This document shows, piece by piece, positions 15,922 through 23,119 of a stretch of 64,000 nucleotides of DNA. Below the pieces are notes generated by a model. The model was not told where the DNA came from. It did not search any database and saw only the letters and a program-made list of their open reading frames with translations. Numbering within the stretch: the stretch's first letter is position 1; the number at the start of each line of letters is the position of its first letter. Location of the stretch: NCBI GenBank assembly GCA_965661765.1, contig CBFIFE010000004.1, positions 28,012-92,011 on the forward strand, written 5' to 3'. The DNA is from JBMYZL01 sp965661765. Its GTDB lineage: Bacteria; Bacteroidota; Bacteroidia; Flavobacteriales_D; Sanyastnellaceae. The position numbers and the translations under genes were made by a program.

Positions 15922-16476
15922 ATGATTATTGTGGGCATTGATCCGGGGACGACGATCATGGGCTACGGCGTGATTCGGACGACAGGCAAGACGAAGGTGG
16001 AGATGTTGGAGATGGGCGCATTGCATTTGGCCAAATTCAACGACCACGCCCTCAAGCTCAAGCGGATCCACGACCGCGTGGCCTCCCTCATTGAGACGCA
16101 CGCCCCGGACCACCTCGCTGTTGAAGCCCCGTTCTTCGGCAAAAACGTCCAGTCGATGCTCAAGCTCGGCCGTGCCCAAGGTGTGGCCCTCGCCGCCGCC
16201 CTCGCCCGCGAGGTGCCCATTGCCGAGTATGCCCCTCGGCGCATCAAGCAGTCCATCACGGGCCAGGGCGGGGCCTCCAAGGAACAGGTCGCTGCCATGG
16301 TGGCCCGCCTGCTCGGGCTGTCTCCCGCGGATCTCCCGAAGGAACTCGATGCCACGGACGGCCTCGCGGTGGCCTTGTGCCACCACTATGCCCTCGCCAA
16401 ACCGGAGATGCGGGCCGGTCAATCGGGTTGGGCGGCTTTCATTGCGACGAATGCGCATCGGGTGAAGGGAGGCTGA
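15922..16476 (+). CDS. ruvC: Holliday junction resolvase RuvC
   Basis: 184 aa. Endonuclease that resolves Holliday junctions with RuvAB. RNase-H-like core with acidic active-site residues in 'IVGIDPGTTIMGYGVI' (Asp7), 'HLAVEAPFFGKNVQS' (Glu), and the C-terminal 'DATDGLAVALCHH' pair of Asp; 'YAPRRIKQSITGQGGASKEQV' contains the DNA-contact loop. Normal length. Divergent from the flippase-like gene through a 21-nt region. Its TGA stop is immediately followed by a repeat array. Confidence 0.95.
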   Translation: MIIVGIDPGTTIMGYGVIRTTGKTKVEMLEMGALHLAKFNDHALKLKRIHDRVASLIETHAPDHLAVEAPFFGKNVQSMLKLGRAQGVALAAALAREVPIAEYAPRRIKQSITGQGGASKEQVAAMVARLLGLSPADLPKELDATDGLAVALCHHYALAKPEMRAGQSGWAAFIATNAHRVKGG

Positions 16477-16477
16477 A

Positions 16478-16551
16478 AACCAGGGTGACCAGGGTGACTA
16501 GGGAGACTAGGGTGACCAGGGAGACCAGGGTGACCAGGGAGACCAAGGGGT
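16478..16551. repeat. 9-bp repeat array AGGGTGACC (locus 3, arm a)
   Basis: About eight units alternating AGGGTGACC, AGGGAGACT and AGGGAGACC, starting at the ruvC stop. Its reverse complement recurs at 16751-16836 across a 200-bp spacer, so the convergent ruvC/ddl intergenic region (16477-16833) is bracketed by inverted arrays. The rest of the region holds two hairpins and no gene. Confidence 0.9.
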
Positions 16552-16665
16552 GTTCCGCCAATCTGTGTTTTTTTTTCGCACGTTCGTAACCTTTTTCGAA
16601 CGCCCCCCGTAAATGCACCCCGAAGCCTTGAGCTTCTAACAGTTTACTTGTTTTCATTCAACAGG

Positions 16666-16700
16666 GAAGGGTCGTCCAACGGGATGACCCTTCTTCGTTT
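16666..16700 (+). terminator. intrinsic terminator-like hairpin between ruvC and ddl
   Basis: Stem GAAGGGTCGTCC (16666-16677) pairs with GGATGACCCTTC (16682-16693) with one G-T wobble and a 4-nt loop, followed by TTCGTTTT. A weaker hairpin CGTTCG/CGAACG lies at 16581-16602. Likely ends the ruvC transcript. A small structured RNA cannot be excluded. Confidence 0.6.
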
Positions 16701-16750
16701 TGGCAATATTTTTTTCATCATCATGCCCAACGCGCTCCCTGTTCCCTTCG

Positions 16751-16836
16751 TCCCCTAGTCTCCCTAGTCACCCCTAGTCACCCCTAGTCCCCCTAGTCAC
16801 CCTAGTCTCCCTAGTCTCCCTAGTCACCCCTGGTCA
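16751..16836. repeat. 9-bp repeat array CCCTAGTCA (locus 3, arm b)
   Basis: About nine units, CCCTAGTCA/CCCTAGTCT with occasional extra C. Inverted partner of 16478-16551. Its right end supplies the TGA stop (16834-16836) of ddl. Confidence 0.9.
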
Positions 16837-17868
16837 TTGTTGAACCGACAAAATTCGGTTGATCAGTTCCATGCGGCTGATGCCAGCATGCTCCGCTTGC
16901 TGCGGCACCAAACTGTGCTCGGTGAACCCTGGGACCGAATTGATTTCGATCACGGCGGGCCCCAAATCCATTTCTGCCTCTGACCATTTCATGTCGACCC
17001 TGGCGAGACCGCGGCATTCCGTGATGTGGTAGACCCGAAGCGCAAGCGCCTGCATTTCGGCGGCGATGGCTTGAGGAATGCGGGCTGGGGTGATTTCTTG
17101 AGAGGCCCCTTCGTATTTGGCTGCATAGTCGAAGAAATCTGCTTCGGAGATGATTTCGGTGACTGGCAGTGCTTCCGGTGATGGCGGGTTGTCGCTGTCA
17201 GATGGGGAGGGAGCGCCGGGGATGACCCCCACGGAAAATTCGCGTCCGGGGAGCAGCGCCTCGATCAAGATCCCGCCGGGCCCATGGCAAGCGGCGAAGG
17301 CCGTGGCGATGGCTTGGGGCAGTTCTTCAGCGGATGCGACCCGCGACACCCCAAAACTGGACCCCGCCTCATTGGGTTTCACGAAACAGGGGCATCCGCC
17401 GACGTGGTCGGTGATGGCTTGGTGGTCGATGGGATCCCCGGCTTGCAGCATGACACTGTCGGCGACTCGGATGCCCGCCGAACGGAGCAACGTCGTCGTC
17501 CAACCCTTGTGGAACGTGAGGGCCATGGAGCGCGGGGAACCGTTGGTGTGGGGGATGGCGAGGAGGTCGAGGTAGGCTTGGATTTGGCCATCCTCGCCAG
17601 GCGTGCCATGGACCATGACAAGTGCTCCATCGAAGGGTTGGATGGAACCGTCGGGGTGACGCAAGGTGAAGTCTGCGCGGTTCAGGGTGGTGCCTCGGCC
17701 ATCGGCGACCGCCCAACCCGATGGGGTGATGTCAATCAGAATGGGCTGCCAGCGGGTGCGGTCAATGTGGGCCATGACCATGGCGGCTGATTTGCGGCTG
17801 ACTGGGGCTTCGGCCGAATAACCGCCAGTGAGGACGGCCAGGGTGCGGGGGGCTGAGGAAGAGGTCAT
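16834..17868 (-). CDS. ddl: D-alanine--D-alanine ligase
   Basis: 344 aa ATP-grasp enzyme joining two D-Ala for peptidoglycan. Motifs in order: 'LTGGYSAEAPVS', 'VHGTPGEDGQIQAYLDLL', 'CFVKPNEAGSSFGVSRV', 'LLPGREFSVGVI', 'EIISEADFFDYAAKYEGAS', 'GLARVDM', and 'VIEINSVPGFTEHSLVPQQ'. The GYS motif reads GGYSAE rather than the common GGxSxE. Overlaps purK by 4 nt (ATGA). The TGA stop lies in the repeat array. Normal length; complete. Confidence 0.95.
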   Translation of the reverse strand: MTSSSAPRTLAVLTGGYSAEAPVSRKSAAMVMAHIDRTRWQPILIDITPSGWAVADGRGTTLNRADFTLRHPDGSIQPFDGALVMVHGTPGEDGQIQAYLDLLAIPHTNGSPRSMALTFHKGWTTTLLRSAGIRVADSVMLQAGDPIDHQAITDHVGGCPCFVKPNEAGSSFGVSRVASAEELPQAIATAFAACHGPGGILIEALLPGREFSVGVIPGAPSPSDSDNPPSPEALPVTEIISEADFFDYAAKYEGASQEITPARIPQAIAAEMQALALRVYHITECRGLARVDMKWSEAEMDLGPAVIEINSVPGFTEHSLVPQQAEHAGISRMELINRILSVQQ

Positions 17869-19031
17869 GAATGAGCGGAGCGGGTGTCGGAGCCGGTGAC
17901 ACGGACGCCGTTGCGAAGCGTTTCGATGTGCGCCGCGACCTCCTCGCGGTCGTGGCCCGTGATGGTGATGTGGCCCATTTTTCGAAACGGCTTGACGGTG
18001 GACTTGCCGTAGATGTGCGGATGAATGCCAGGGGTGGCCAAGGCGCCGGCGAGCCCTTCATAGACGGGCGTGCCGTGGGCATCAGCGCCGCCGACGAGGT
18101 TGACCATGGCCCCGACGGGATGGATGGGGGACGGGTCGCCCAGGGGCAAGTCGAGAACCGCCCGGAGGTGCTGTTCGAATTGGGACGTCCGGTTCGCCTC
18201 GATGGTGTGGTGCCCGCTGTTGTGGGTGCGGGGGGCGACCTCGTTGACGAGGATTTGGCCTGAATTTTTGACCAAAAACAACTCCACGGCCAGCAGCCCC
18301 CGGAAATCCATTGCTTCCGCTACACGGATGGCAAGAGATTGGGCTTGAGTGACTTGACCTTGTTCGATCGCGGCAGGCGCCACGAGGCAATCCACCAAGT
18401 TCGCCACCGGGTCGAACACCGCCTCCACCACCGGGAACGTCGCCACCTCGCCCGATGGATTGCGCGCCACGATGACACTGAGCTCCTTGTCGATGTCGAC
18501 CGCCTTTTCGAGCACGCATGGGGCATCGAAACGCTCGGCCTGCGCATCGGGCAGGACCTTCACGCCCTTGCCGTCGTAGCCACCGGTGCGCAGCTTTTGA
18601 ACGACGGGAAATCCGAACGCCTCGGCTTGCGCGCCATTTTCGATGAGCTGGTGCTCGGCAGATGGGATGTTGTGGTCGGCGTAAAACTGCTTTTGCAAGC
18701 CCTTGTCTTGGATGATCGCGAGGTGCTCAGGGTCGGGAACCACGCGAACCCCATGGTCGCGGAGGCGACGCAGGCCGGCCACGCTGACGTGTTCGATTTC
18801 GATTGTGATGGCGTCCAAGTCGCGGCCGAAAGCGAACACCGCATCGGCATCATTGAGGTCCCCCTGGACGAAACGATGCGTCAAATGGCGGCATGGTGCG
18901 TCATTTGATGGATCCATGACCTCCACGCGAAGGTCGAGGTTGGCCGCGGCTTGGATCATCATCCGCCCGAGTTGACCACCTCCGAGAACGCCCAATCGGA
19001 AGGCCGGTCCAAAAGCGATGTCTTTTTGCAT
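17865..19031 (-). CDS. purK: 5-(carboxyamino)imidazole ribonucleotide synthase
   Basis: 388 aa from ATG at 19031, chosen because a perfect -7 element ends 6 nt upstream; the open frame extends to 19097. ATP-grasp enzyme carboxylating AIR with bicarbonate in purine synthesis. Motifs: 'LGVLGGGQLGRMMIQAAANL', 'ITIEIEHVSVAGL', 'VVQKLRTGGYDGKGV', 'VLEKAVDIDKELSVIVAR', 'LLAVELFLVKNSGQILVNE', 'APRTHNSGHHTIEAN'. First gene of a two-gene unit with ddl. purE is not adjacent. Confidence 0.94.
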   Translation of the reverse strand: MQKDIAFGPAFRLGVLGGGQLGRMMIQAAANLDLRVEVMDPSNDAPCRHLTHRFVQGDLNDADAVFAFGRDLDAITIEIEHVSVAGLRRLRDHGVRVVPDPEHLAIIQDKGLQKQFYADHNIPSAEHQLIENGAQAEAFGFPVVQKLRTGGYDGKGVKVLPDAQAERFDAPCVLEKAVDIDKELSVIVARNPSGEVATFPVVEAVFDPVANLVDCLVAPAAIEQGQVTQAQSLAIRVAEAMDFRGLLAVELFLVKNSGQILVNEVAPRTHNSGHHTIEANRTSQFEQHLRAVLDLPLGDPSPIHPVGAMVNLVGGADAHGTPVYEGLAGALATPGIHPHIYGKSTVKPFRKMGHITITGHDREEVAAHIETLRNGVRVTGSDTRSAHS

Positions 19032-19037
19032 ATCGCG

Positions 19038-19045
19038 CAAAGATA
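19038..19045 (-). promoter_or_regulatory. -7 promoter element (TATCTTTG) for purK-ddl
   Basis: Perfect TAnnTTTG on the minus strand, 6 nt before the purK ATG. The purK-mscS divergent spacer is only 34 nt. Confidence 0.5.
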
Positions 19046-19065
19046 TTCTGTCCGAATTTCGCCCC

Positions 19066-20130
19066 ATGGAATTTTTGGCATTCGAATTCATCGGCAATCC
19101 GCTGCGGGAGTGGGGGATCGCTTTGGCTTGGGTGGTCGGCGGTGTGCTGGCGGGCCGCTTGATTTACCGCTGGTTCAGCCGGCGGTTGAAGGCCTTGGCT
19201 GCGAAAACGGAGGGGGAAACCGATGACCTGATTGTGGACCAAATCGAGGAGCCCATCGCCCTCTCTGTCGTCATCCTGGGTTTCTGGTTCGGTTATGACC
19301 ACTTGCGGTTCGGGGACTCCGCCGATGCGTTTATGGAGCATGTCTTCAGCATTGCGGTCGCCCTGGATGTCACGTGGCTGGCGGCGCGCTTGATCGACGC
19401 GTTGGTGGGCAACCTTTTTTCCCGTTTGCAGGAGCGTTCCGAGTCGAAAATGGTGACCCAAGTGACGCCGATTCTGCAGAAAACGCTCCGATCCACGGTG
19501 TGGGTCTTGGGGGTCATCATGGCCTTGAACAATGCCGGTTATGATGTGGGGGCGTTGTTGGCAGGGGTGGGCATTGGTGGTTTGGCCATGGCGATGGCTG
19601 CCAAGGATTTCGTGGCCAACATCTTCGGGGGCATCACCGTCTTCATCGACAAGCCGTTCCAAGTCGGCGATCGGGTGCAAGTGGCGGGGATCGACGGCAC
19701 CGTCCTGGAGATCGGCATTCGTTCCACACGGATCAAGACGCTGGCGGGGCGGATGGTCACCATTCCGAACCACAAATTCACGGATGGGGTCGTGGAAAAC
19801 GTGACGGCGGAACCGGCGAGAAAGGTGCGTTTGGATTTGGGCTTGACCTACGACACCACCCCAGATCAGATCGAACGCGCGATTGAGATTCTCAACGAAA
19901 TCATCATCAAGCACATCGGGACGGAGGACAACACGACGGTTTGGTTCAGCAGTTTTGGGGATTTTGCGCTGGTGGTGTCGGCCATTTATTACGTGCGGAA
20001 GGAGGCGGACGTGACGTTGACACCGGGCAACATCAACCTCGAAGTGTTGCGGCGCTTCAATGCGGAAGGATTTTCGTTCGCCTTTCCCACGCAAACGATT
20101 GAGTTGATGCAAACCGGGCCTTCTGCATAA
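19066..20130 (+). CDS. MscS-family mechanosensitive ion channel
   Basis: 354 aa from ATG at 19066. N-terminal helices ('EWGIALAWVVGGVLAGRLIY', 'ALSVVILGFWFGYDHL', 'VFSIAVALDVTWLAARLI'), then the pore-lining TM3 'GALLAGVGIGGLAMAMAAKD' and the beta-domain 'NIFGGITVFIDKPFQVGD' with 'VEEIG'-equivalent 'GTVLEIGIRSTRIKT' and 'VTIPNHKFTDGVVEN'. Inner-membrane channel that opens under tension to release osmolytes. Three N-terminal helices as in small MscS relatives. Downstream genes (YwaF-like, thyA) follow within 30 nt and may be cotranscribed. Confidence 0.93.
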   Translation: MEFLAFEFIGNPLREWGIALAWVVGGVLAGRLIYRWFSRRLKALAAKTEGETDDLIVDQIEEPIALSVVILGFWFGYDHLRFGDSADAFMEHVFSIAVALDVTWLAARLIDALVGNLFSRLQERSESKMVTQVTPILQKTLRSTVWVLGVIMALNNAGYDVGALLAGVGIGGLAMAMAAKDFVANIFGGITVFIDKPFQVGDRVQVAGIDGTVLEIGIRSTRIKTLAGRMVTIPNHKFTDGVVENVTAEPARKVRLDLGLTYDTTPDQIERAIEILNEIIIKHIGTEDNTTVWFSSFGDFALVVSAIYYVRKEADVTLTPGNINLEVLRRFNAEGFSFAFPTQTIELMQTGPSA

Positions 20131-20158
20131 CTTGTCGAGGTGATTGATCTCCTTGCTG

Positions 20159-20884
20159 ATGCGGTATGACGTCGTCCTTCATGCAGATGAGCCCAGGTAT
20201 TGGGTGATGCTGCTGGCGACCCTCGCGGGCGGGGTGCTGTTTGTGAAGGCATTCGACCGCGTCGCCGACAGTCAACTCGCCTTCGCCCGACGCACTTTGG
20301 GGTGGGTGTTGGTGGCTGGCAACGCCCTTTTGCCTCTGTACGCGATGCTTCATCCGGCCCAGGAGTTCAGCATTCACCGGTCCTTGCCCCTTCATTTTTG
20401 CGGGTTGAATTATGTGCTCGTTGCCGTGAATTGTTTCGCAATGAACCGCACGCTGTACACCTTCACGGCGTTCTTGGGGACGACGGGGGCGATTCACAGT
20501 TTTTTGACGCCGCAACTCACCGTAGGGGATGCGCCGCTCGTGCTTGTGGACTATTGCATTCGTCATGGTGCCATTTTGTTTGTGCCGATGGTGATGACGC
20601 GCCGGTATGGGTTTCGCTTTCCGCATCGGGGCTGGTTGAAGACCTATGGCTGGGCAGTGGCTGTTTCCACGCTCATGGTGGGGGTCAATTGGGCCCTCAA
20701 TGTCTGGTGGCCAGGGCCCGTTTCTGCAAATTATATGTATGTCTGGGAACCCCCGAAGGTGAAGAGTCCGCTGGTGCGGCCGGAGCTGGGTTGGCCTTGG
20801 TACCAAATCCCCCTTCACCTGGCGCTCATCGCCCACCTTTTGGTGATCAACCTCATTTATCGAAAAGCGGCTCCTGTTGCCTAA
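20159..20884 (+). CDS. YwaF/TIGR02206-like integral membrane protein
   Basis: 241 aa from ATG at 20159; a TTG at 20144 is possible but less likely. Six or seven hydrophobic helices. 'SLPLHFCGLNYVLVAVNCF', 'TTGAIHSFLTPQL', 'DYCIRHGAILFVPMVM' and 'NWALNVWWPGPVSANYMY' resemble the YwaF family (TIGR02206), integral membrane proteins of unknown function with conserved His and Asn residues in the membrane. Lies 28 nt after mscS and 9 nt before thyA. No function proposed. Confidence 0.7.
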   Translation: MRYDVVLHADEPRYWVMLLATLAGGVLFVKAFDRVADSQLAFARRTLGWVLVAGNALLPLYAMLHPAQEFSIHRSLPLHFCGLNYVLVAVNCFAMNRTLYTFTAFLGTTGAIHSFLTPQLTVGDAPLVLVDYCIRHGAILFVPMVMTRRYGFRFPHRGWLKTYGWAVAVSTLMVGVNWALNVWWPGPVSANYMYVWEPPKVKSPLVRPELGWPWYQIPLHLALIAHLLVINLIYRKAAPVA

Positions 20885-20893
20885 CTTGCCAGC

Positions 20894-21688
20894 ATGCGCG
20901 CATACCACGAACTTTTGCAGCATTTGCTGGACCATGGCGTCCGGCGAGAGGACCGGACGGGCACAGGAACGTTGGGCTGCTTCGGGTACCAAATGCGGTT
21001 CGACCTCGCCGATGGTTTCCCTGTTTTGACAACAAAAAAACTTCACCTGCGGTCCATCATCCACGAGCTGTTGTGGTTCCTGAAGGGCGAGACGAACATC
21101 GCCTACCTGAAGGAAAACGGGGTGCGGATTTGGGACGAATGGGCGGACGAACAGGGCAACCTGGGTCCTGTGTACGGGTACCAGTGGCGGAGTTGGCCCA
21201 ATCCCGACGGCTCTTCCACCGATCAAATCGCAAAGGTTGTCGAGGCCATCCGAACGAATCCATACTCGAGGCGGCATGTCGTGAGTGCGTGGAACCCCAG
21301 CTTCATTGACGAGATGGCCTTGCCGCCGTGCCATTGCCTTTTTCAATTTCATGTCGCCGAGGGCCGGCTCAATTGCCAGCTTTACCAGCGATCCGCGGAT
21401 ACCTTTCTCGGGGTCCCCTTCAACATCGCTTCTTACGCCTTGTTGACGATGATGGTCGCTCAAGTTTGCGGCCTCGAACCGGGTGAGTTTGTGCACACCT
21501 TCGGGGACGTTCATCTGTATTTGAACCACCTCGACCAAGCCCGGGAGCAACTCACCCGTGAGCCCTACCCGCTGCCGAAAATGCAAATCAACCCGGCCGT
21601 GACCGACCTGTTTGCATTCACCTACGAGGACTTTTCGCTCGTCGACTACGTGTCCCATCCCCACATCAAAGCCGCCGTTTCGGTGTGA
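20894..21688 (+). CDS. thyA: thymidylate synthase
   Basis: 264 aa. Converts dUMP to dTMP with methylene-tetrahydrofolate. Family signatures are all present: 'REDRTGTGTLGCFGYQMRF', 'SIIHELLWFLKGETNIAYL', 'WADEQGNLGPVYGYQWRSW', catalytic Cys in 'LPPCHCLFQFHV', 'LYQRSADTFLGVPFNIASYA' and 'HTFGDVHLYLNHLDQAREQL'. Standard length. folA follows after 7 nt, the usual pairing because ThyA generates dihydrofolate that FolA recycles. Confidence 0.97.
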   Translation: MRAYHELLQHLLDHGVRREDRTGTGTLGCFGYQMRFDLADGFPVLTTKKLHLRSIIHELLWFLKGETNIAYLKENGVRIWDEWADEQGNLGPVYGYQWRSWPNPDGSSTDQIAKVVEAIRTNPYSRRHVVSAWNPSFIDEMALPPCHCLFQFHVAEGRLNCQLYQRSADTFLGVPFNIASYALLTMMVAQVCGLEPGEFVHTFGDVHLYLNHLDQAREQLTREPYPLPKMQINPAVTDLFAFTYEDFSLVDYVSHPHIKAAVSV

Positions 21689-21695
21689 GGAGGCC

Positions 21696-22247
21696 ATGGA
21701 GCAAGGACAACGCAAGGTGGTGCTGATTGTCGCTGTGGCGCGAAATGGCGTGATCGGGCGGGAGAACGATTTGGTCTGGCGGCTCAAGGACGACATGGCT
21801 TTTTTCAAGCAGACCACAAAAGGGAAGGCCGTCATCACCGGGCGGCTCAATTACGAGTCCATCCCCGAGCGATTTCGGCCGTTGCCCGGTCGGCAGAACC
21901 TGGTCGTCACCCGAAACCCCGATTACAAGGCGCCTGGTGCCCAAGTGGTGGGCAGCATTGAAGCGGCGCTCGCGGCGGCAAAAGGGGAGGAGGTGTTTTT
22001 GATCGGCGGTGGCCAAATCTACCGGCAAGCCCTCTCCGCCGGCCTCGTCGACATGGCCTACGTCACGCACGTGGACGCCGAGCCCGCAGGCGATACGCAC
22101 TTCCCCCTCGGGGCATTCGAACGGGGCTGGTCTGCCGAGGAATTGTTGCGTCATGCACCCGACGCGGACAACGAACATGGGTTCAAAATCGTCCGGTACA
22201 CCTTCCTGGGAAGGGCTGGCGGTGTGTACCTTCGCGGTCATGGGTGA
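21696..22247 (+). CDS. folA: dihydrofolate reductase
   Basis: 183 aa from ATG at 21696, preceded by a purine-rich GAGGAGG, one of the few Shine-Dalgarno-like sequences here; an ORF start at 21612 inside thyA is rejected. NADPH-dependent reduction of dihydrofolate. 'IVAVARNGVIGRENDLVWRL', acidic residue in 'KDDMAFFKQTTKGK', 'VITGRLNYESIPERFRPLPG' and 'EEVFLIGGGQIYRQAL'. The usual 'MGRKTWESI' reads 'TGRLNYESI'. Extends ~15 residues past the usual C-terminus ('GRAGGVYLRGHG'), overlapping the next gene by 8 nt. Confidence 0.94.
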   Translation: MEQGQRKVVLIVAVARNGVIGRENDLVWRLKDDMAFFKQTTKGKAVITGRLNYESIPERFRPLPGRQNLVVTRNPDYKAPGAQVVGSIEAALAAAKGEEVFLIGGGQIYRQALSAGLVDMAYVTHVDAEPAGDTHFPLGAFERGWSAEELLRHAPDADNEHGFKIVRYTFLGRAGGVYLRGHG

Positions 22248-22827
22248 GGTTTTTCTCGGTATCGAACACATTACCGATCCAAGTGGCTACGACCACATGT
22301 TGTTTTTGGTGGCCTTGGCTGCATGGGCGGATTTGCAGCACTGGCGCAAAATTTTCCTCCTTGCCACAGCCTTCACGCTGGGCCACAGCATCACCCTTGC
22401 CCTCGCCGGCTTTGACGTGGTTCGGCCCCACTCGACTTGGATTGAGTTCCTGATTCCGGTGAGCATTTTTTTCACGGGCTTGTACAACTGCCGGCGGTCC
22501 TTGACCCGCAAGCGCAGGTCGACCGAGCCCCCCCCAGGATTCGATGGGGTCGCGTATTTGGCGACGACGGGGTTTGGCCTGATTCACGGCCTGGGGTTTT
22601 CCTCCTTTTTTCGGATGACGCGGGATGAGACCAGCAGTTTGGTGCTCGGATTGTTCCAATTCAATCTCGGCGTGGAAATCGGTCAAGTGCTGATTTTGCT
22701 CGTCTTCCTTGCGATGGCGTCTTTGCTCCGCGGCTTGGGCATTTCCGCGAGAGAGCAGCAATTGTTTTTTGCCGGCGCGGCAGTCGGCTTGTCCTTGATC
22801 ATGGCCTTGGAGCGGCTGCCGATCTGA
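22240..22827 (+). CDS. HupE/UreJ-family membrane protein
   Basis: 195 aa from ATG at 22240 (the earlier in-frame start at 22009 lies inside folA). Begins 'MGEVFLGIEHITDPSGYDHM', then 'LFLVALAAWADLQHWRKI', 'TAFTLGHSITLALAGFDVV', 'TGFGLIHGLGFSSFFRM' and 'FQFNLGVEIGQVLILLVFL', the conserved His/Asp/Glu pattern of HupE/UreJ proteins, which are proposed nickel or cobalt transporters. No hydrogenase or urease gene is nearby, so the metal and client are unknown. Overlaps folA by 8 nt and yidD by 1 nt, in one operon. Confidence 0.85.
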   Translation: MGEVFLGIEHITDPSGYDHMLFLVALAAWADLQHWRKIFLLATAFTLGHSITLALAGFDVVRPHSTWIEFLIPVSIFFTGLYNCRRSLTRKRRSTEPPPGFDGVAYLATTGFGLIHGLGFSSFFRMTRDETSSLVLGLFQFNLGVEIGQVLILLVFLAMASLLRGLGISAREQQLFFAGAAVGLSLIMALERLPI

Positions 22828-23036
22828 TGCGCCACCTCTTGATTTTGCTCGTCAGGGCATACCAAATCCTGCTCTCCCCGCTCCTCGGCGCCAACTGCCG
22901 CTTCCACCCCACGTGTTCCGCATACAGCATTGAGGCCATGCAAAAGCACGGGGCAGCCCGTGGGGGTTGGCTCGCCTTGAAGCGCATTTTCCGGTGCCAC
23001 CCCTGGGGCGGGAGCGGCCACGATCCGGTTCCCTGA
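22827..23036 (+). CDS. yidD: membrane protein insertion efficiency factor YidD
   Basis: 69 aa. Amphipathic N-terminus 'RHLLILLVRAYQILLSPLLG', then the conserved 'CRFHPTCSAYSIEAMQKHG', 'LALKRIFRCHPWGGSGHDPVP'. YidD helps YidC-dependent insertion of membrane proteins. Unusual place: yidD is often beside rnpA and yidC, here it is the last gene of a thyA-folA-HupE unit, starting inside the previous stop (TGATG). Confidence 0.95.
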   Translation: MRHLLILLVRAYQILLSPLLGANCRFHPTCSAYSIEAMQKHGAARGGWLALKRIFRCHPWGGSGHDPVP

Positions 23037-23119
23037 TGGCGCGGCAGCACTGAGCCGTGGTTTTGCCCACATTCAGTGCAACCGTCCGTGGGTTTCTCGC
23101 GTTCTTTGCGGAGCATTGA

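Noticed and set aside
15010..16458. 482-codon minus-strand ORF covering ruvC
   Set aside because: Only the part up to 15900 has a family match and promoter; the rest is antisense to ruvC.
16581..16700. Small regulatory RNA between ruvC and ddl
   Set aside because: Two hairpins are visible, but without a promoter or a match to a known RNA a terminator is the simpler reading.
18901..20112. 403-codon ORF antisense to mscS
   Set aside because: Low-complexity shadow with His/Arg/Pro bias; mscS is a full-length conserved gene.
20057..21850. 597-codon ORF antisense to the YwaF-like gene and thyA
   Set aside because: Shadow frame; both opposite genes are well supported.
22009..22239. Longer N-terminus for the HupE-like protein
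   Set aside because: It lies inside folA and is Pro/Ser-rich without helices; ATG 22240 begins the conserved fold.
22240..22827. Hydrogenase or urease accessory operon
   Set aside because: No hydrogenase or urease genes are in the window; only the HupE-like protein is present.
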